This document shows positions 31,614 through 37,781 of a stretch of DNA of 37,781 nucleotides, in pieces. How positions within the stretch are numbered: the first letter of the stretch is position 1; each line of letters opens with the position of its first letter. The stretch is from Clostridia bacterium (GTDB taxonomy: Bacteria; Bacillota_A; Clostridia; Oscillospirales; CAG-272), in contig JAFVXK010000018.1 of assembly GCA_017501175.1 (NCBI GenBank), forward strand, positions 1 to 37,781, written 5' to 3'. Position numbers and translations under genes: made by a program. The notes under the pieces are model-generated. The model did no database searches. It saw nothing but the letters and a program-made list of their open reading frames with translations, and was not told where the DNA came from.

Positions 31614-31737
31614 AACAGTGGGATGCGAATGACACACCGCAAGGCGCTTGGGAGGTATCAACCGTCCGCCTGCCTTTTCGTCCGCGCGACAACTCCCCGT
31701 TCGCGCGGCACTGGAACGCGTGCCGTTCTACTCTGTT
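31614..31737 (-). ncRNA. Tetrahydrofolate riboswitch (folT type)
   Basis: The transcript contains, in order, AACAG, AGAGTAG (31734-31728), CGCGTT with AGTG, GGGGAG in a hairpin loop, ACGAA, then GCGGTG, GCATCCCACTG and TT. These are the landmarks of the THF class: AGAGUAG, CGCGUUAAGUG, a GGGAUG-type loop that forms a pseudoknot, ACGAA, CGCGGUG and GCAUCC. P1 is AACAG with CTGTT. The central arm is longer than in the crystallised example, with two local hairpins. Its position directly before folT-folC supports it strongly. Confidence 0.85.
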
Positions 31738-31749
31738 ATGTACGCAGAT

Positions 31750-31778
31750 AGTATAGCACATTATCCTACCGATTTCAA
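31750..31778 (-). promoter_or_regulatory. Promoter of the folate operon
   Basis: Minus strand TTGAAA (31773-31778), 17-bp spacer, TATACT (31750-31755), placing the transcript start just before the riboswitch. Confidence 0.75.
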
Positions 31779-31825
31779 GTATCTTTTGCAAAAAAGTGAA
31801 AGATATTCCGCTCAAAAGCAAAAAA

Positions 31826-31846
31826 AGTGAGCAGAATTTACTCACT
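31826..31846 (-). terminator. Terminator of the murD-rlmH operon
   Basis: AGTGAG/CTCACT stem (31826-31831 with 31841-31846) followed on the minus strand by seven T, four bases after the rlmH stop. Confidence 0.8.
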
Positions 31847-31849
31847 CTT

Positions 31850-32326
31850 TTACTTATGGTATCTTTTTCCGGCGATTATGGTGAAGGAGCGATAGAGCGC
31901 CTCGCAGAGTATAACGCGCATCAGTTGATGCGGAAATGTTAGCTTCGAGAGCGATAGGCGCGCGTCGCACGCCGCCTTTACCTTCTCGTCAAGTCCGTAG
32001 GACGAGCCTATGACGAGCGAGATTTTTCCGCTTTTATCACCGCCGCGTGATATGAGGTCGGCAAGAGCGGGGGAGTCGTATTCGCGTCCCTCAACGCATA
32101 GGGCGATTTTATAGGCGTCCTTCGGCATTGCCGCGAGGATTTTATCACCCTCTGTGGAGAGTGCGCGGGCAATTTCGGATTTGTCGTCCTCGTTTGCGAT
32201 GCGCGACTCCGCAATACTAACCTCTTCGACTCTCGCGTACTGCGAGAGCCTTTTTTTATACTCGGCAAGCGCGTCCTTGAGGTAGCTTTCCTTCAGCGTG
32301 CCGACTGTTATTATCTGGAGTATCAT
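31850..32326 (-). CDS. rlmH: 23S rRNA pseudouridine-1915 N3-methyltransferase RlmH
   Basis: 158 residues, normal length. SPOUT-fold signatures are present: the N-terminal ITVGTLKESYLKDALAEY, the SAM-knot segment LVIGSSYGLDEKVKAACD (usually IGG.(F/Y)G) and the C-terminal LTFPHQLMRVILCEALYRS with RYHK. It methylates a modified base in helix 69 of 23S rRNA. Its start overlaps the cysteine desulfurase stop by four bases (ATGA); it is the last gene of the operon. Confidence 0.95.
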   Translation of the reverse strand: MILQIITVGTLKESYLKDALAEYKKRLSQYARVEEVSIAESRIANEDDKSEIARALSTEGDKILAAMPKDAYKIALCVEGREYDSPALADLISRGGDKSGKISLVIGSSYGLDEKVKAACDARLSLSKLTFPHQLMRVILCEALYRSFTIIAGKRYHK

Positions 32327-33501
32327 CGCCTTATCCTCGCAAGTCTTGAAAGCCCCGACGAAAGCGCCGAAAGGAATTCGTCAACGTCCTCCTCGGTGTT
32401 TTTTGGCGAGAAGCTTATGCGTATAGAGCTGTCCGCCTCCGCCTCGCTTCTGCCGTAGGCGACGAGAGCCGAGGACACCTCACGCGAATTTGAGGAGCAG
32501 GCAGAGCCGCTCGACACGAAAACTCCCTCGGCAGAGAGATAGTGGAGCATAGTTTCGCTCTTTATCGCAGGTAGGGTTATATTCAGAATGTGTGGCGCGT
32601 GAGAGGGGGGATTGGTTATCAAAATATCCGAAAAGGCGGCGTCCTCCGACAGCCTTGATATAAGGTATGAGCGAAGCGCATCCATTTTTTCAATATTCTC
32701 ACAGCGTGATGCGTGAGCAAGTCTTGCCGCCTCGCCAAATGCGGCTATTCCCGGGACGTTTTCGGTGCCCGAGCGAAGCCCAAGCTCCTGACCGCCGCCG
32801 AGAACTATTGGGGAAAGTCCCTTTTCCTTTATCACGCGCTTGTCAATGACGAGCGCTCCGACACCCTTCGGTCCTGCAATTTTGTGAGAGGAGAGGGTTA
32901 TCATATCAGCGCCAATGGATTTTTTCGTGAAGGCAACCTTCATATAGCTTTGCGTCGCGTCGACGTGCAAATACGCCTCAGGACACCTTGCCTTCATCAT
33001 TTTGGCAACCTCGCCAACGTCGTAAAGCGCCCCCGTTTCGTTGTTCACCATCATTATGCTGACGAGCACAACGTCGCCCGTAAGCTCTGAGAGGAGCGCA
33101 CCCGTGTCGAGTTTTCCGTCCTTTGTGGGTATTTTTGCAACCTTCAAGCCGAGTACTTCGGCACGCTTTATGGGTTCGGTTACCGAGGCGTGCTCACCAA
33201 GCGAGGTAACTATTTTAGCGCCTCTCTTATATCTGTCCTTAGCCATAGCCCGTCCGAGTATCGCGAGGTTATTTGCCTCGCTTCCGGAAGAGGTGAATAT
33301 TATCTCCGCGTCCGACGAAGCGCCGAGCGTGGAAAGTAAAATATCTCTTGCCGCGTTTATCTCTCGCTCTGCCGAAAGACCGAAGGAGTGAAGCGACGAG
33401 GGATTTCCCCAAGCACCGCGCGACACCTCGATGTATTTATTGAGAGCCTCCTCCGAAATCTCGGTGGTTGCGCTGTTGTCAAGATAAATTTGCCTTTTCA
33501 T
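32323..33501 (-). CDS. Cysteine desulfurase (NifS/IscS family)
   Basis: 392 residues, a PLP enzyme taking sulfur from cysteine for iron-sulfur clusters or tRNA thiolation. Features: IYLDNSATTEISEEAL, FTSSGSEANNLAI, HVDATQS, LSSHKIAGPKGVGAL with the PLP lysine, and the persulfide cysteine in SSGSACSSNSRE (about residue 330). SSGSAC with a short loop fits the NifS/IscS class I layout. No scaffold gene (iscU) is adjacent, so it may serve tRNA modification instead. Its start shares one base with the lipoprotein stop (TGATG). Confidence 0.94.
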   Translation of the reverse strand: MKRQIYLDNSATTEISEEALNKYIEVSRGAWGNPSSLHSFGLSAEREINAARDILLSTLGASSDAEIIFTSSGSEANNLAILGRAMAKDRYKRGAKIVTSLGEHASVTEPIKRAEVLGLKVAKIPTKDGKLDTGALLSELTGDVVLVSIMMVNNETGALYDVGEVAKMMKARCPEAYLHVDATQSYMKVAFTKKSIGADMITLSSHKIAGPKGVGALVIDKRVIKEKGLSPIVLGGGQELGLRSGTENVPGIAAFGEAARLAHASRCENIEKMDALRSYLISRLSEDAAFSDILITNPPSHAPHILNITLPAIKSETMLHYLSAEGVFVSSGSACSSNSREVSSALVAYGRSEAEADSSIRISFSPKNTEEDVDEFLSALSSGLSRLARIRR

Positions 33502-34544
33502 CAGAATTTTATCCTTCCGGCAATATCGAGTGCCTCTTCAATTCTGCTTTCGTAAACCGCCTCAGAAGCTGTGAAGGTAAAGGCGTATCCGTTGAAGGCA
33601 TCAACACCGAATATCTGATAGACGCGGTATTTTACGCCGTCAAGCGTGTAGGTGTATTCATAGGACGCCGCCTGCGAGAGATTTCCGAGCTTCACGCCCT
33701 CAAGGTTATTGACCTTGATTTCCTCGACGGGTCCGACAATGGCCTCGAGCTCTTTTTTACGGTTTTCCCAATATTCCTTGATGGAAACGCCGGCTCTTGT
33801 TGCCTTTGAAACCGTGATGTTAGCGCCGTCCTCGCGCGATACGCTGACTATACCGCCCGAGAAGTCAACCGAGTAGTCCTTTGTGACGTAGAGGTCAAAG
33901 CCGGAAAGACTTCTGTCGGAAACGAGAAGGTAACCGTCGAGCTCGGGGTAGCTTGGCTTATCGGCAGCACCCGACTTTTTGACGAATTTCAGGTTGTCCG
34001 TGATGCTTTTGAGGTCGTTTTCAAGGTGATAGTCGTAGTAGCTTTGCCCCTCGGACCTTTCTGTGAGCTTTGAGGTGAAGGTGAATATGTAAAAGCGCCC
34101 GTCGAATTTTGCAAAAACCTGCATTGTTCTGACGTCAAAATACGTCTTTTCACCGTTTTGGTTAAAGCTCCAGTACTTGTAATCATAGACGTACTGCCGT
34201 GCTTCCTCGGCGTTGCCGAGCTTAAAGCTTTCGCCCTGCTTTTTGAGGGTTATTTCAAACGTGAAGTCGGCTTTTGCCTCCTCAAAGTATTCGTCGATGC
34301 TTCCGCTCGGCATAGAAGCCTCGGTGAGCGTGACCGAGGTCGTGTCTATCGCGGAAACGTAGGTGGCGGCGATGTTTCCTTGATTTGCAACCACCCAGCC
34401 CTCAGGCGAGTAGAGATAGTAGCCGACGGCTTCTCCGCCGCGCACGAGCTGCATTCCCGTGGGTATGTCGCTCTCTTCGCCGCAGCCGACGAGCGCCAGC
34501 GCTGAAATTATTATCAAAAGTAGCAAAGCCGTAAGTCTTTTCAT
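33501..34544 (-). CDS. Lipoprotein with two PsbP-like domains
   Basis: 347 residues. Lipobox LVGC (Cys at about 21) marks a membrane-anchored lipoprotein. Two similar halves follow: residues 35-200 (YYLYSPEGWVVANQG, then VYDYKYW, YFDVRTMQVFAKFDGRFYIFTFTS) and 205-347 (SGFDLYVTKDYSVDF, YEYTYTLDGVKYRVYQIFG, YAFTFTAS). The pattern of an opening strand, a Tyr-rich strand and an ending FTFT is that of PsbP/DUF1795-type domains, whose role in Firmicutes is unknown. It sits between murD (3-base gap) and a cysteine desulfurase, so it is co-expressed with them. Confidence 0.82.
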   Translation of the reverse strand: MKRLTALLLLIIISALALVGCGEESDIPTGMQLVRGGEAVGYYLYSPEGWVVANQGNIAATYVSAIDTTSVTLTEASMPSGSIDEYFEEAKADFTFEITLKKQGESFKLGNAEEARQYVYDYKYWSFNQNGEKTYFDVRTMQVFAKFDGRFYIFTFTSKLTERSEGQSYYDYHLENDLKSITDNLKFVKKSGAADKPSYPELDGYLLVSDRSLSGFDLYVTKDYSVDFSGGIVSVSREDGANITVSKATRAGVSIKEYWENRKKELEAIVGPVEEIKVNNLEGVKLGNLSQAASYEYTYTLDGVKYRVYQIFGVDAFNGYAFTFTASEAVYESRIEEALDIAGRIKF

Positions 34545-34547
34545 TTT

Positions 34548-35906
34548 TTATCCTTCCGAATTTATGTATTCCTTGAATTTATTTCCGCGCTCCTCGAAGT
34601 CAGAGAAGGCATCGTAGCTTGTTGATGCAGGGGAGAGAAGCACCGTGTCCCCCGTCCTTGCTCTTTCTTTTGCGATTTTTACCGCACAGGCGAGTGTTTC
34701 CGCGAGAGCAATTCTTCTGCGAAGCAGAGAATATTTTGCCAGCGTTTCGTATATTTCGCCTCTGTTTTCTCCGAAAATTATTATATCTCCCGTCTTTTCA
34801 AGAAGAGGCGTGACAAGAGGCTCGTATGAAAGGCCCTTGCCGCGTCCGCCGAGAAGAACCGTAACCGCCCTCGGCATACAGAGAAGCGTCGCCGCGGTTC
34901 TTTTCGGAGTTGAGTCTATCGACGAGTCAACGTAGCAGACACCCTCGGGGGAAGCTATGGCTTCCATCCTGTGAGAGAGCCCCGAAAAGCTTGAAAGCGC
35001 ATCAACACCCCTACCCGTGTTGAGTAATCCGTGGGTGAGAGCTATTGCCGCGAGCGCGTTTTGGATATTGTGAGGCTCTTTTTTTGATAGTTTTGACACA
35101 GCGATGAGAGCCTCGCCGTTTTTTGATATATAGCCGTCCTCAAGCGTAAAGAAGCTGTCGGAGAACGGGTATTTTCGCCGAAGCTCTGAAAAGCGCTCCT
35201 TTGACGAAAAAATTCCCCACGGCTTGTATTTACGAATGAGAGGCACACACGCCTCGGTGTCGGGTGAGAGGATAGCCTCGTCGGTGTGCTTTATGAGATT
35301 TTCCTTTGCCGCCGTGTAAGCCTCAAACGAGCCGTGCCAATCAAGGTGATTTTCGGTGATATTGGTTATAAGAGCCCGCCTTGACCGAGGCGACGTATAT
35401 TCGAGCGTGAAGCTTGAAATCTCTGTGACAAGCTGCTTTTTTGCCGCGCTGAGAGCCTTGACGAAGGGCAGACCGACGTTGCCGCAGGCAAGAGCGCCAT
35501 CAACGCCGAGAATTGCCTCGGCCATCTTTACGGTAGTGCTTTTTCCGTCCGAGCCCGACACCGCGAGCACGGGGCTGTCCGTGAGCGCAAAGAACAGCTC
35601 TGCGTCCGAGGACACATGACGCGTCCTTGAAAGAAGCTCGGCAACACCGCGGCGTGTTCTCCTTACCGACGGGGAAACGAAGATAATATCCTCACCGCGA
35701 AATTCAAGGAACTGCTCGCCCGAAAGAAGTCTGCACCCCTCGGGCAAATTTTGCGGCACGGCTCGCTCCTCTCGCACCACGGCATCAAAGCAGAGCCTTT
35801 CCTTTAGAAATTCGAAAACCGCGCGGTTTGACTTCCCGAAGCCTAAAAATCCGATTTTTTCAGCGTCCTTTAAGAAACGGGGTAAATCCTTCGTAAAGCA
35901 CCTCAA
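34548..35906 (-). CDS. murD: UDP-N-acetylmuramoyl-L-alanine-D-glutamate ligase
   Basis: 452 residues, usual MurD length. The N-terminal Rossmann part holds IGFLGFGKSN (about 18), the P-loop is VSGSDGKSTTVKM (about 118), followed by ITNITENHLDWHGS and, in the C-terminal domain, SGLSHRMEAI and VDSSIDSTPKRT (usually NDSKATN). It adds D-Glu to UDP-MurNAc-Ala in the cytoplasm. The start is uncertain: TTG 35906 is the only in-frame start codon after the promoter, but no ribosome site precedes it. It heads a four-gene operon. Confidence 0.92.
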   Translation of the reverse strand: MRCFTKDLPRFLKDAEKIGFLGFGKSNRAVFEFLKERLCFDAVVREERAVPQNLPEGCRLLSGEQFLEFRGEDIIFVSPSVRRTRRGVAELLSRTRHVSSDAELFFALTDSPVLAVSGSDGKSTTVKMAEAILGVDGALACGNVGLPFVKALSAAKKQLVTEISSFTLEYTSPRSRRALITNITENHLDWHGSFEAYTAAKENLIKHTDEAILSPDTEACVPLIRKYKPWGIFSSKERFSELRRKYPFSDSFFTLEDGYISKNGEALIAVSKLSKKEPHNIQNALAAIALTHGLLNTGRGVDALSSFSGLSHRMEAIASPEGVCYVDSSIDSTPKRTAATLLCMPRAVTVLLGGRGKGLSYEPLVTPLLEKTGDIIIFGENRGEIYETLAKYSLLRRRIALAETLACAVKIAKERARTGDTVLLSPASTSYDAFSDFEERGNKFKEYINSEG

Positions 35907-35923
35907 AATAATTGATATATTAT

Positions 35924-35952
35924 ATTATACATACGCGGGCGGATTTTTGCAA
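35924..35952 (-). promoter_or_regulatory. Promoter of the murD operon
   Basis: Minus strand TTGCAA (35947-35952), 17-bp spacer, TATAAT (35924-35929). The predicted transcript start leaves a leader of only about 12 bases before the TTG start. Confidence 0.75.
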
Positions 35953-35997
35953 GTATCTGACGGCAAATTTAACAAAAAGAAAATAAACGGGAAAAAG

Positions 35998-36029
35998 AAT
36001 ACGGCTCCCAAAATGCAGGAAGCCGTATT
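35998..36029 (-). terminator. Terminator of the RNase P RNA gene
   Basis: 12-bp stem with one G-T pair (35998-36009 with 36018-36029), then CTTTTTC on the minus strand. Confidence 0.87.
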
Positions 36030-36056
36030 TTAAGCCGAATTTGAGGCTAAAATAAT

Positions 36057-36542
36057 GACTGAACTTGTAAGCCGTGTTCTGTACGCTAAAAGCGTGGCAA
36101 TCATCTATCTTCACCGCGCGTTACCGCACGGTTCGAGCCGAAGCTCTGCCACCATAAGAGGAGTCGGGCGAGCAGCCCGCCGATATCGGCTCTCAAGGTG
36201 TTGCATCGGATAGGGTTTACAGCAAATCTATGTTGCCATAGAAGTGGGTGAGCTCTTACCTCGCCTTTCCACCCTTACCACAGCTGCTATAAAGGGTGCA
36301 GACCAAATTCTCCCCGAGGGAAGAATTTTATCAGTCGTTTTTCGTCTTGACGTATGTGAATACGCCATCGACTCAAAACGCAGATTCTGCGCGCTTTATA
36401 ACAGCTGTGGCGGTCTATTTCTGTTGCACTTTCCCGCGGGTCACCCCGGGCGGACGTTATCCGTTATCCTGCTCTTCGATGCACGGACTTTCCTCACGAT
36501 AATACCTTTCGGCAACATATCGCGCGATTGCCCCGTTCAGTC
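36057..36542 (-). ncRNA. rnpB: RNase P RNA (class A-like) with enlarged P12 arm
   Basis: The RNA removes 5' leaders of pre-tRNAs. Landmarks in transcript order: the P1 strand GACTGAAC at the 5' end (pairing with GTTCAGTC at the 3' end), GAGGAAAGTCCGTGC, AAAGTGCAACAGAAATAGACC, GGTAAGGGTGG, GAGGTAAGAGCTCACC, GATAGATGATTGCC and ACAGAACACGGCTTAC. The arm closed by CCACAGCTGTTATAAAG with CTTTATAGCAGCTGTGG (36410-36278) spans 133 nt, making the whole RNA about 486 nt instead of the common 350-400. The ends are inferred from P1 and the promoter. Confidence 0.94.
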
Positions 36543-36548
36543 GGATAA

Positions 36549-36577
36549 ATTATAGCAGAAAAATTGCCGTTTGTCAA
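36549..36577 (-). promoter_or_regulatory. Promoter of the RNase P RNA gene
   Basis: Minus strand TTGACA (36572-36577), 17-bp spacer, TATAAT (36549-36554): perfect consensus. Its -35 box overlaps the ribosome site of the divergent glycosyltransferase gene (AAGGAG, 36576-36581). Confidence 0.88.
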
Positions 36578-36585
36578 GGAGAAAA

Positions 36586-37317
36586 ATGAAGAAGAAATTT
36601 GGTCCTGTATGCCTTGACGTAGGGGGGCGTGATGAAATTCTCGCCGATTGCCGCGCGCTGATAGGTCGCGGCGGAAGAGTCTTTACCGTCAACGCACTGA
36701 TGTGGGAGAGGGCGCACCGCTCTCCCGAATTTGCCGAGGCTCTCGGAACAGCCGACGTGCTTACAGTTGACGGCGTTGGGGTTAAGTGGGCGCTGGAGAA
36801 AAACGGCGTCAGGACGGAGGTTCTATCGGGCGTTTCACTCGGCGAGCTGATAATCAGAGAGGGCGCACCGAGCCTTGCGATAATAGGCGGAAAAGAGGGC
36901 GTCGCCGAGAGGGCGCTTCGTTACTTGAAAGCAAAAAATCCGCGGCTTCGGGAGAGCTTTACCGCGTGCGGATACGGCTACGCCGATGGGGACTATATCG
37001 AGCTTTTGCGCTATCACCGCCCAAAGCTCTGCTTTGTCTGCCTCGGCTCGCCAAGGCAGGAGTATTTTGCAGTCAAGGCGAGCTCGGCAAGTCCTAAAAC
37101 TCTCTTTTTTGCCCTCGGCGGAAGCCTAGACGTTTATTCGGGAGAGAAGCGCCGCGCGCCGCGGGGCGTGAGAGAGGCGGGATTTGAGTGGCTTTACAGA
37201 ATGTTACGTGAGCCGAAAAGGCTGAAGGGTGTGTGCGGGCTCGCTCGCTTTGCTATGGCAACTCTGATAATGGCAAAAAATTCAACAAAAAGCGGCAAAA
37301 GAGAAGTAGGAAATTAA
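36586..37317 (+). CDS. WecG/TagA/CpsF family glycosyltransferase
   Basis: 243 residues (GT26). ATG 36586 follows AAGGAG (36576-36581) at four bases. Family motifs: TVNALMWERAHRSPEF (usually N..(M/L)..A), TADVLTVDGVGV (usually A..DG.G(V/I)), the pattern SLAIIGGKEGVAERAL, FVCLGSPRQEYF and FFALGGSLDVYSGEKRRAP (G..FD..AG in most members). These enzymes add ManNAc or ManNAcA to lipid-linked sugars in teichoic-acid, enterobacterial-antigen or capsule synthesis. With no linked cell-wall glycan genes the product is open. A weak promoter (TTGCCC-17-TATAGC, 36528-36556) may lie within the start of the divergent RNase P gene. Confidence 0.9.
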   Translation: MKKKFGPVCLDVGGRDEILADCRALIGRGGRVFTVNALMWERAHRSPEFAEALGTADVLTVDGVGVKWALEKNGVRTEVLSGVSLGELIIREGAPSLAIIGGKEGVAERALRYLKAKNPRLRESFTACGYGYADGDYIELLRYHRPKLCFVCLGSPRQEYFAVKASSASPKTLFFALGGSLDVYSGEKRRAPRGVREAGFEWLYRMLREPKRLKGVCGLARFAMATLIMAKNSTKSGKREVGN

Positions 37318-37320
37318 ATA

Positions 37321-37350
37321 ATTTCAACAAAGTTGATAAAATTTCAACAA
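37321..37350 (+). promoter_or_regulatory. Repeated TTTCAAC elements upstream of gap
   Basis: ATTTCAACAA occurs at 37321-37330 and again at 37341-37350, exactly 20 bp apart, with the inverted GTTGA (37332-37336) between. The array ends six bases before the -35 box. It looks like a regulator-binding site; similarity to Rex-type TTGTTAAN4TTAACAA sites is only partial. Confidence 0.5.
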
Positions 37351-37355
37351 TGCTC

Positions 37356-37384
37356 TTGTATTATTAAGAGTTTTATGCTATAAT
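37356..37384 (+). promoter_or_regulatory. Promoter of gap
   Basis: TTGTAT (37356-37361), 17-bp spacer, TATAAT (37379-37384). Confidence 0.78.
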
Positions 37385-37391
37385 TTACCGT

Positions 37392-37412
37392 GGAAGAAAA
37401 GGGGTTTCTTCC
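37392..37412 (+). promoter_or_regulatory. 5'-terminal hairpin of the gap mRNA
   Basis: GGAAGAAA, an AGGGG loop, TTTCTTCC: a perfect 8-bp stem at the predicted transcript start. It probably stabilises the mRNA. Confidence 0.6.
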
Positions 37413-37461
37413 GATTTGAAGTGTTTATTAAAAAAATTTTATATTTTGGAGGATTTTCAAA

Positions 37462-37781
37462 ATGGCAAACGTAAAGGTTGCAATCAACGGCTTTGGCCGT
37501 ATCGGACGTCTTGCTTTCAGACAGATGTTCGGCGCTGAGGGCTACGAGATAGTAGCTATCAACGACCTCACCAAGCCTTCCATGCTCGCACATCTTCTCA
37601 AGTACGACACCGCACAGGGTCGTTACGACGGTCACACCGTTGAGTCTGATGACGAGGCTAACACCATCACTGTTGACGGTAAGGTTCTCAAGATTTACGC
37701 TGAAAAGGACGCTGTAAACTGCCCTTGGGGCGAGCTTGGCGTTGACGTAGTTCTCGAGTGCACCGGCTTCTACTGCTCTAC
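37462..37781 (+). CDS. gap: Glyceraldehyde-3-phosphate dehydrogenase, 5' part
   Basis: 106 residues are visible; the gene runs off the right edge. The N-terminal NAD-binding fold is clear: [19 protein letters not shown], then [41 protein letters not shown]. The Asp in AINDLT suits NAD rather than NADP. GGAGGA (37449-37454) precedes the ATG. It is the glycolytic enzyme making 1,3-bisphosphoglycerate. Its strong promoter, 5' hairpin and good ribosome site suit high expression. Confidence 0.96.
   Translation, partial: MANVKVAINGFGRIGRLAFRQMFGAEGYEIVAINDLTKPSMLAHLLKYDTAQGRYDGHTVESDDEANTITVDGKVLKIYAEKDAVNCPWGELGVDVVLECTGFYCS

Noticed and set aside
31614..31737. Cobalamin or T-box element in the folT leader
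   Set aside because: No B12 box or T-box core (TGGNACCGCG) is present, while the THF landmarks occur in the right order.
31519..31845. N-terminal extension of FolT from an upstream ATG
   Set aside because: It would be translated through the promoter and the THF riboswitch. The start at 31518 has a proper ribosome site and matches the family.

Overview
This is a chromosomal segment from a Gram-positive bacterium of the Clostridia (Bacillota), most likely an uncultured gut anaerobe. The evidence is near-consensus TTGACA-17-TATAAT promoters, strong AGGAGG ribosome sites, lipobox lipoproteins, ECF-type folate uptake, formate-tetrahydrofolate ligase, two riboswitches typical of Firmicutes and a class-A-like RNase P RNA. 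Genes lie on both strands in short operons. No tRNA, rRNA, CRISPR array, transposase, integrase or phage gene was seen, and no species name can be given from sequence alone.

Layout. 1-938 is the 3' end of a family 2 glycoside hydrolase. 1085-2488 is an AT-rich membrane protein gene bracketed by two related hairpins. 2593-4881 (minus) is a polar amino-acid ABC transporter, followed by a Na+/Ca2+ exchanger (5051-6067, minus) and a flotillin (6230-7657, minus) whose leader holds a yybP-ykoY (Mn2+) riboswitch. 8119-9225 encodes a full-length SerC-like protein that has lost its PLP lysine and most other active-site residues. A leucine-rich-repeat lipoprotein, typA, a polysaccharide flippase (minus) and gdhA follow. 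A structured repeat family sits directly after both typA and gdhA. 16543-18173 is a WYL regulator plus HAD phosphatase operon with a large inverted repeat over its promoter.

18359-18565 (minus) is an XRE regulator broken by a single TAG, with an intact promoter and an attenuator-like leader. Then come yceD-rpmF (minus), fhs-rdgB-TRIC channel, rpsO-pnp, an AT-rich three-gene operon of unknown function (a lipoprotein and two zinc-ribbon membrane proteins, 25822-27922 minus) facing an XRE regulator, an unlisted 51-residue membrane protein, and a CYTH phosphohydrolase. 29313-31518 (minus) is a folate operon (folT, folC and a MIF-like tautomerase) behind a tetrahydrofolate riboswitch. murD, a lipoprotein, a cysteine desulfurase and rlmH form one tight operon (31850-35906, minus). 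The RNase P RNA gene (minus, enlarged P12 arm) is divergent from a WecG/TagA glycosyltransferase, and the window ends inside gap.

Functional picture. Most genes are housekeeping: ribosome and RNA metabolism (rpmF, yceD, rpsO, pnp, rlmH, typA, rnpB), one-carbon and folate metabolism (fhs, folT, folC), cell envelope (murD, flippase, TagA-like) and central metabolism (gdhA, gap). The points that most deserve follow-up are the SerC-like pseudoenzyme, the Mn2+ switch in front of a flotillin, the covarying hairpin repeat, the MIF homologue inside the folate operon, and the uncharacterised zinc-ribbon/lipoprotein operon.
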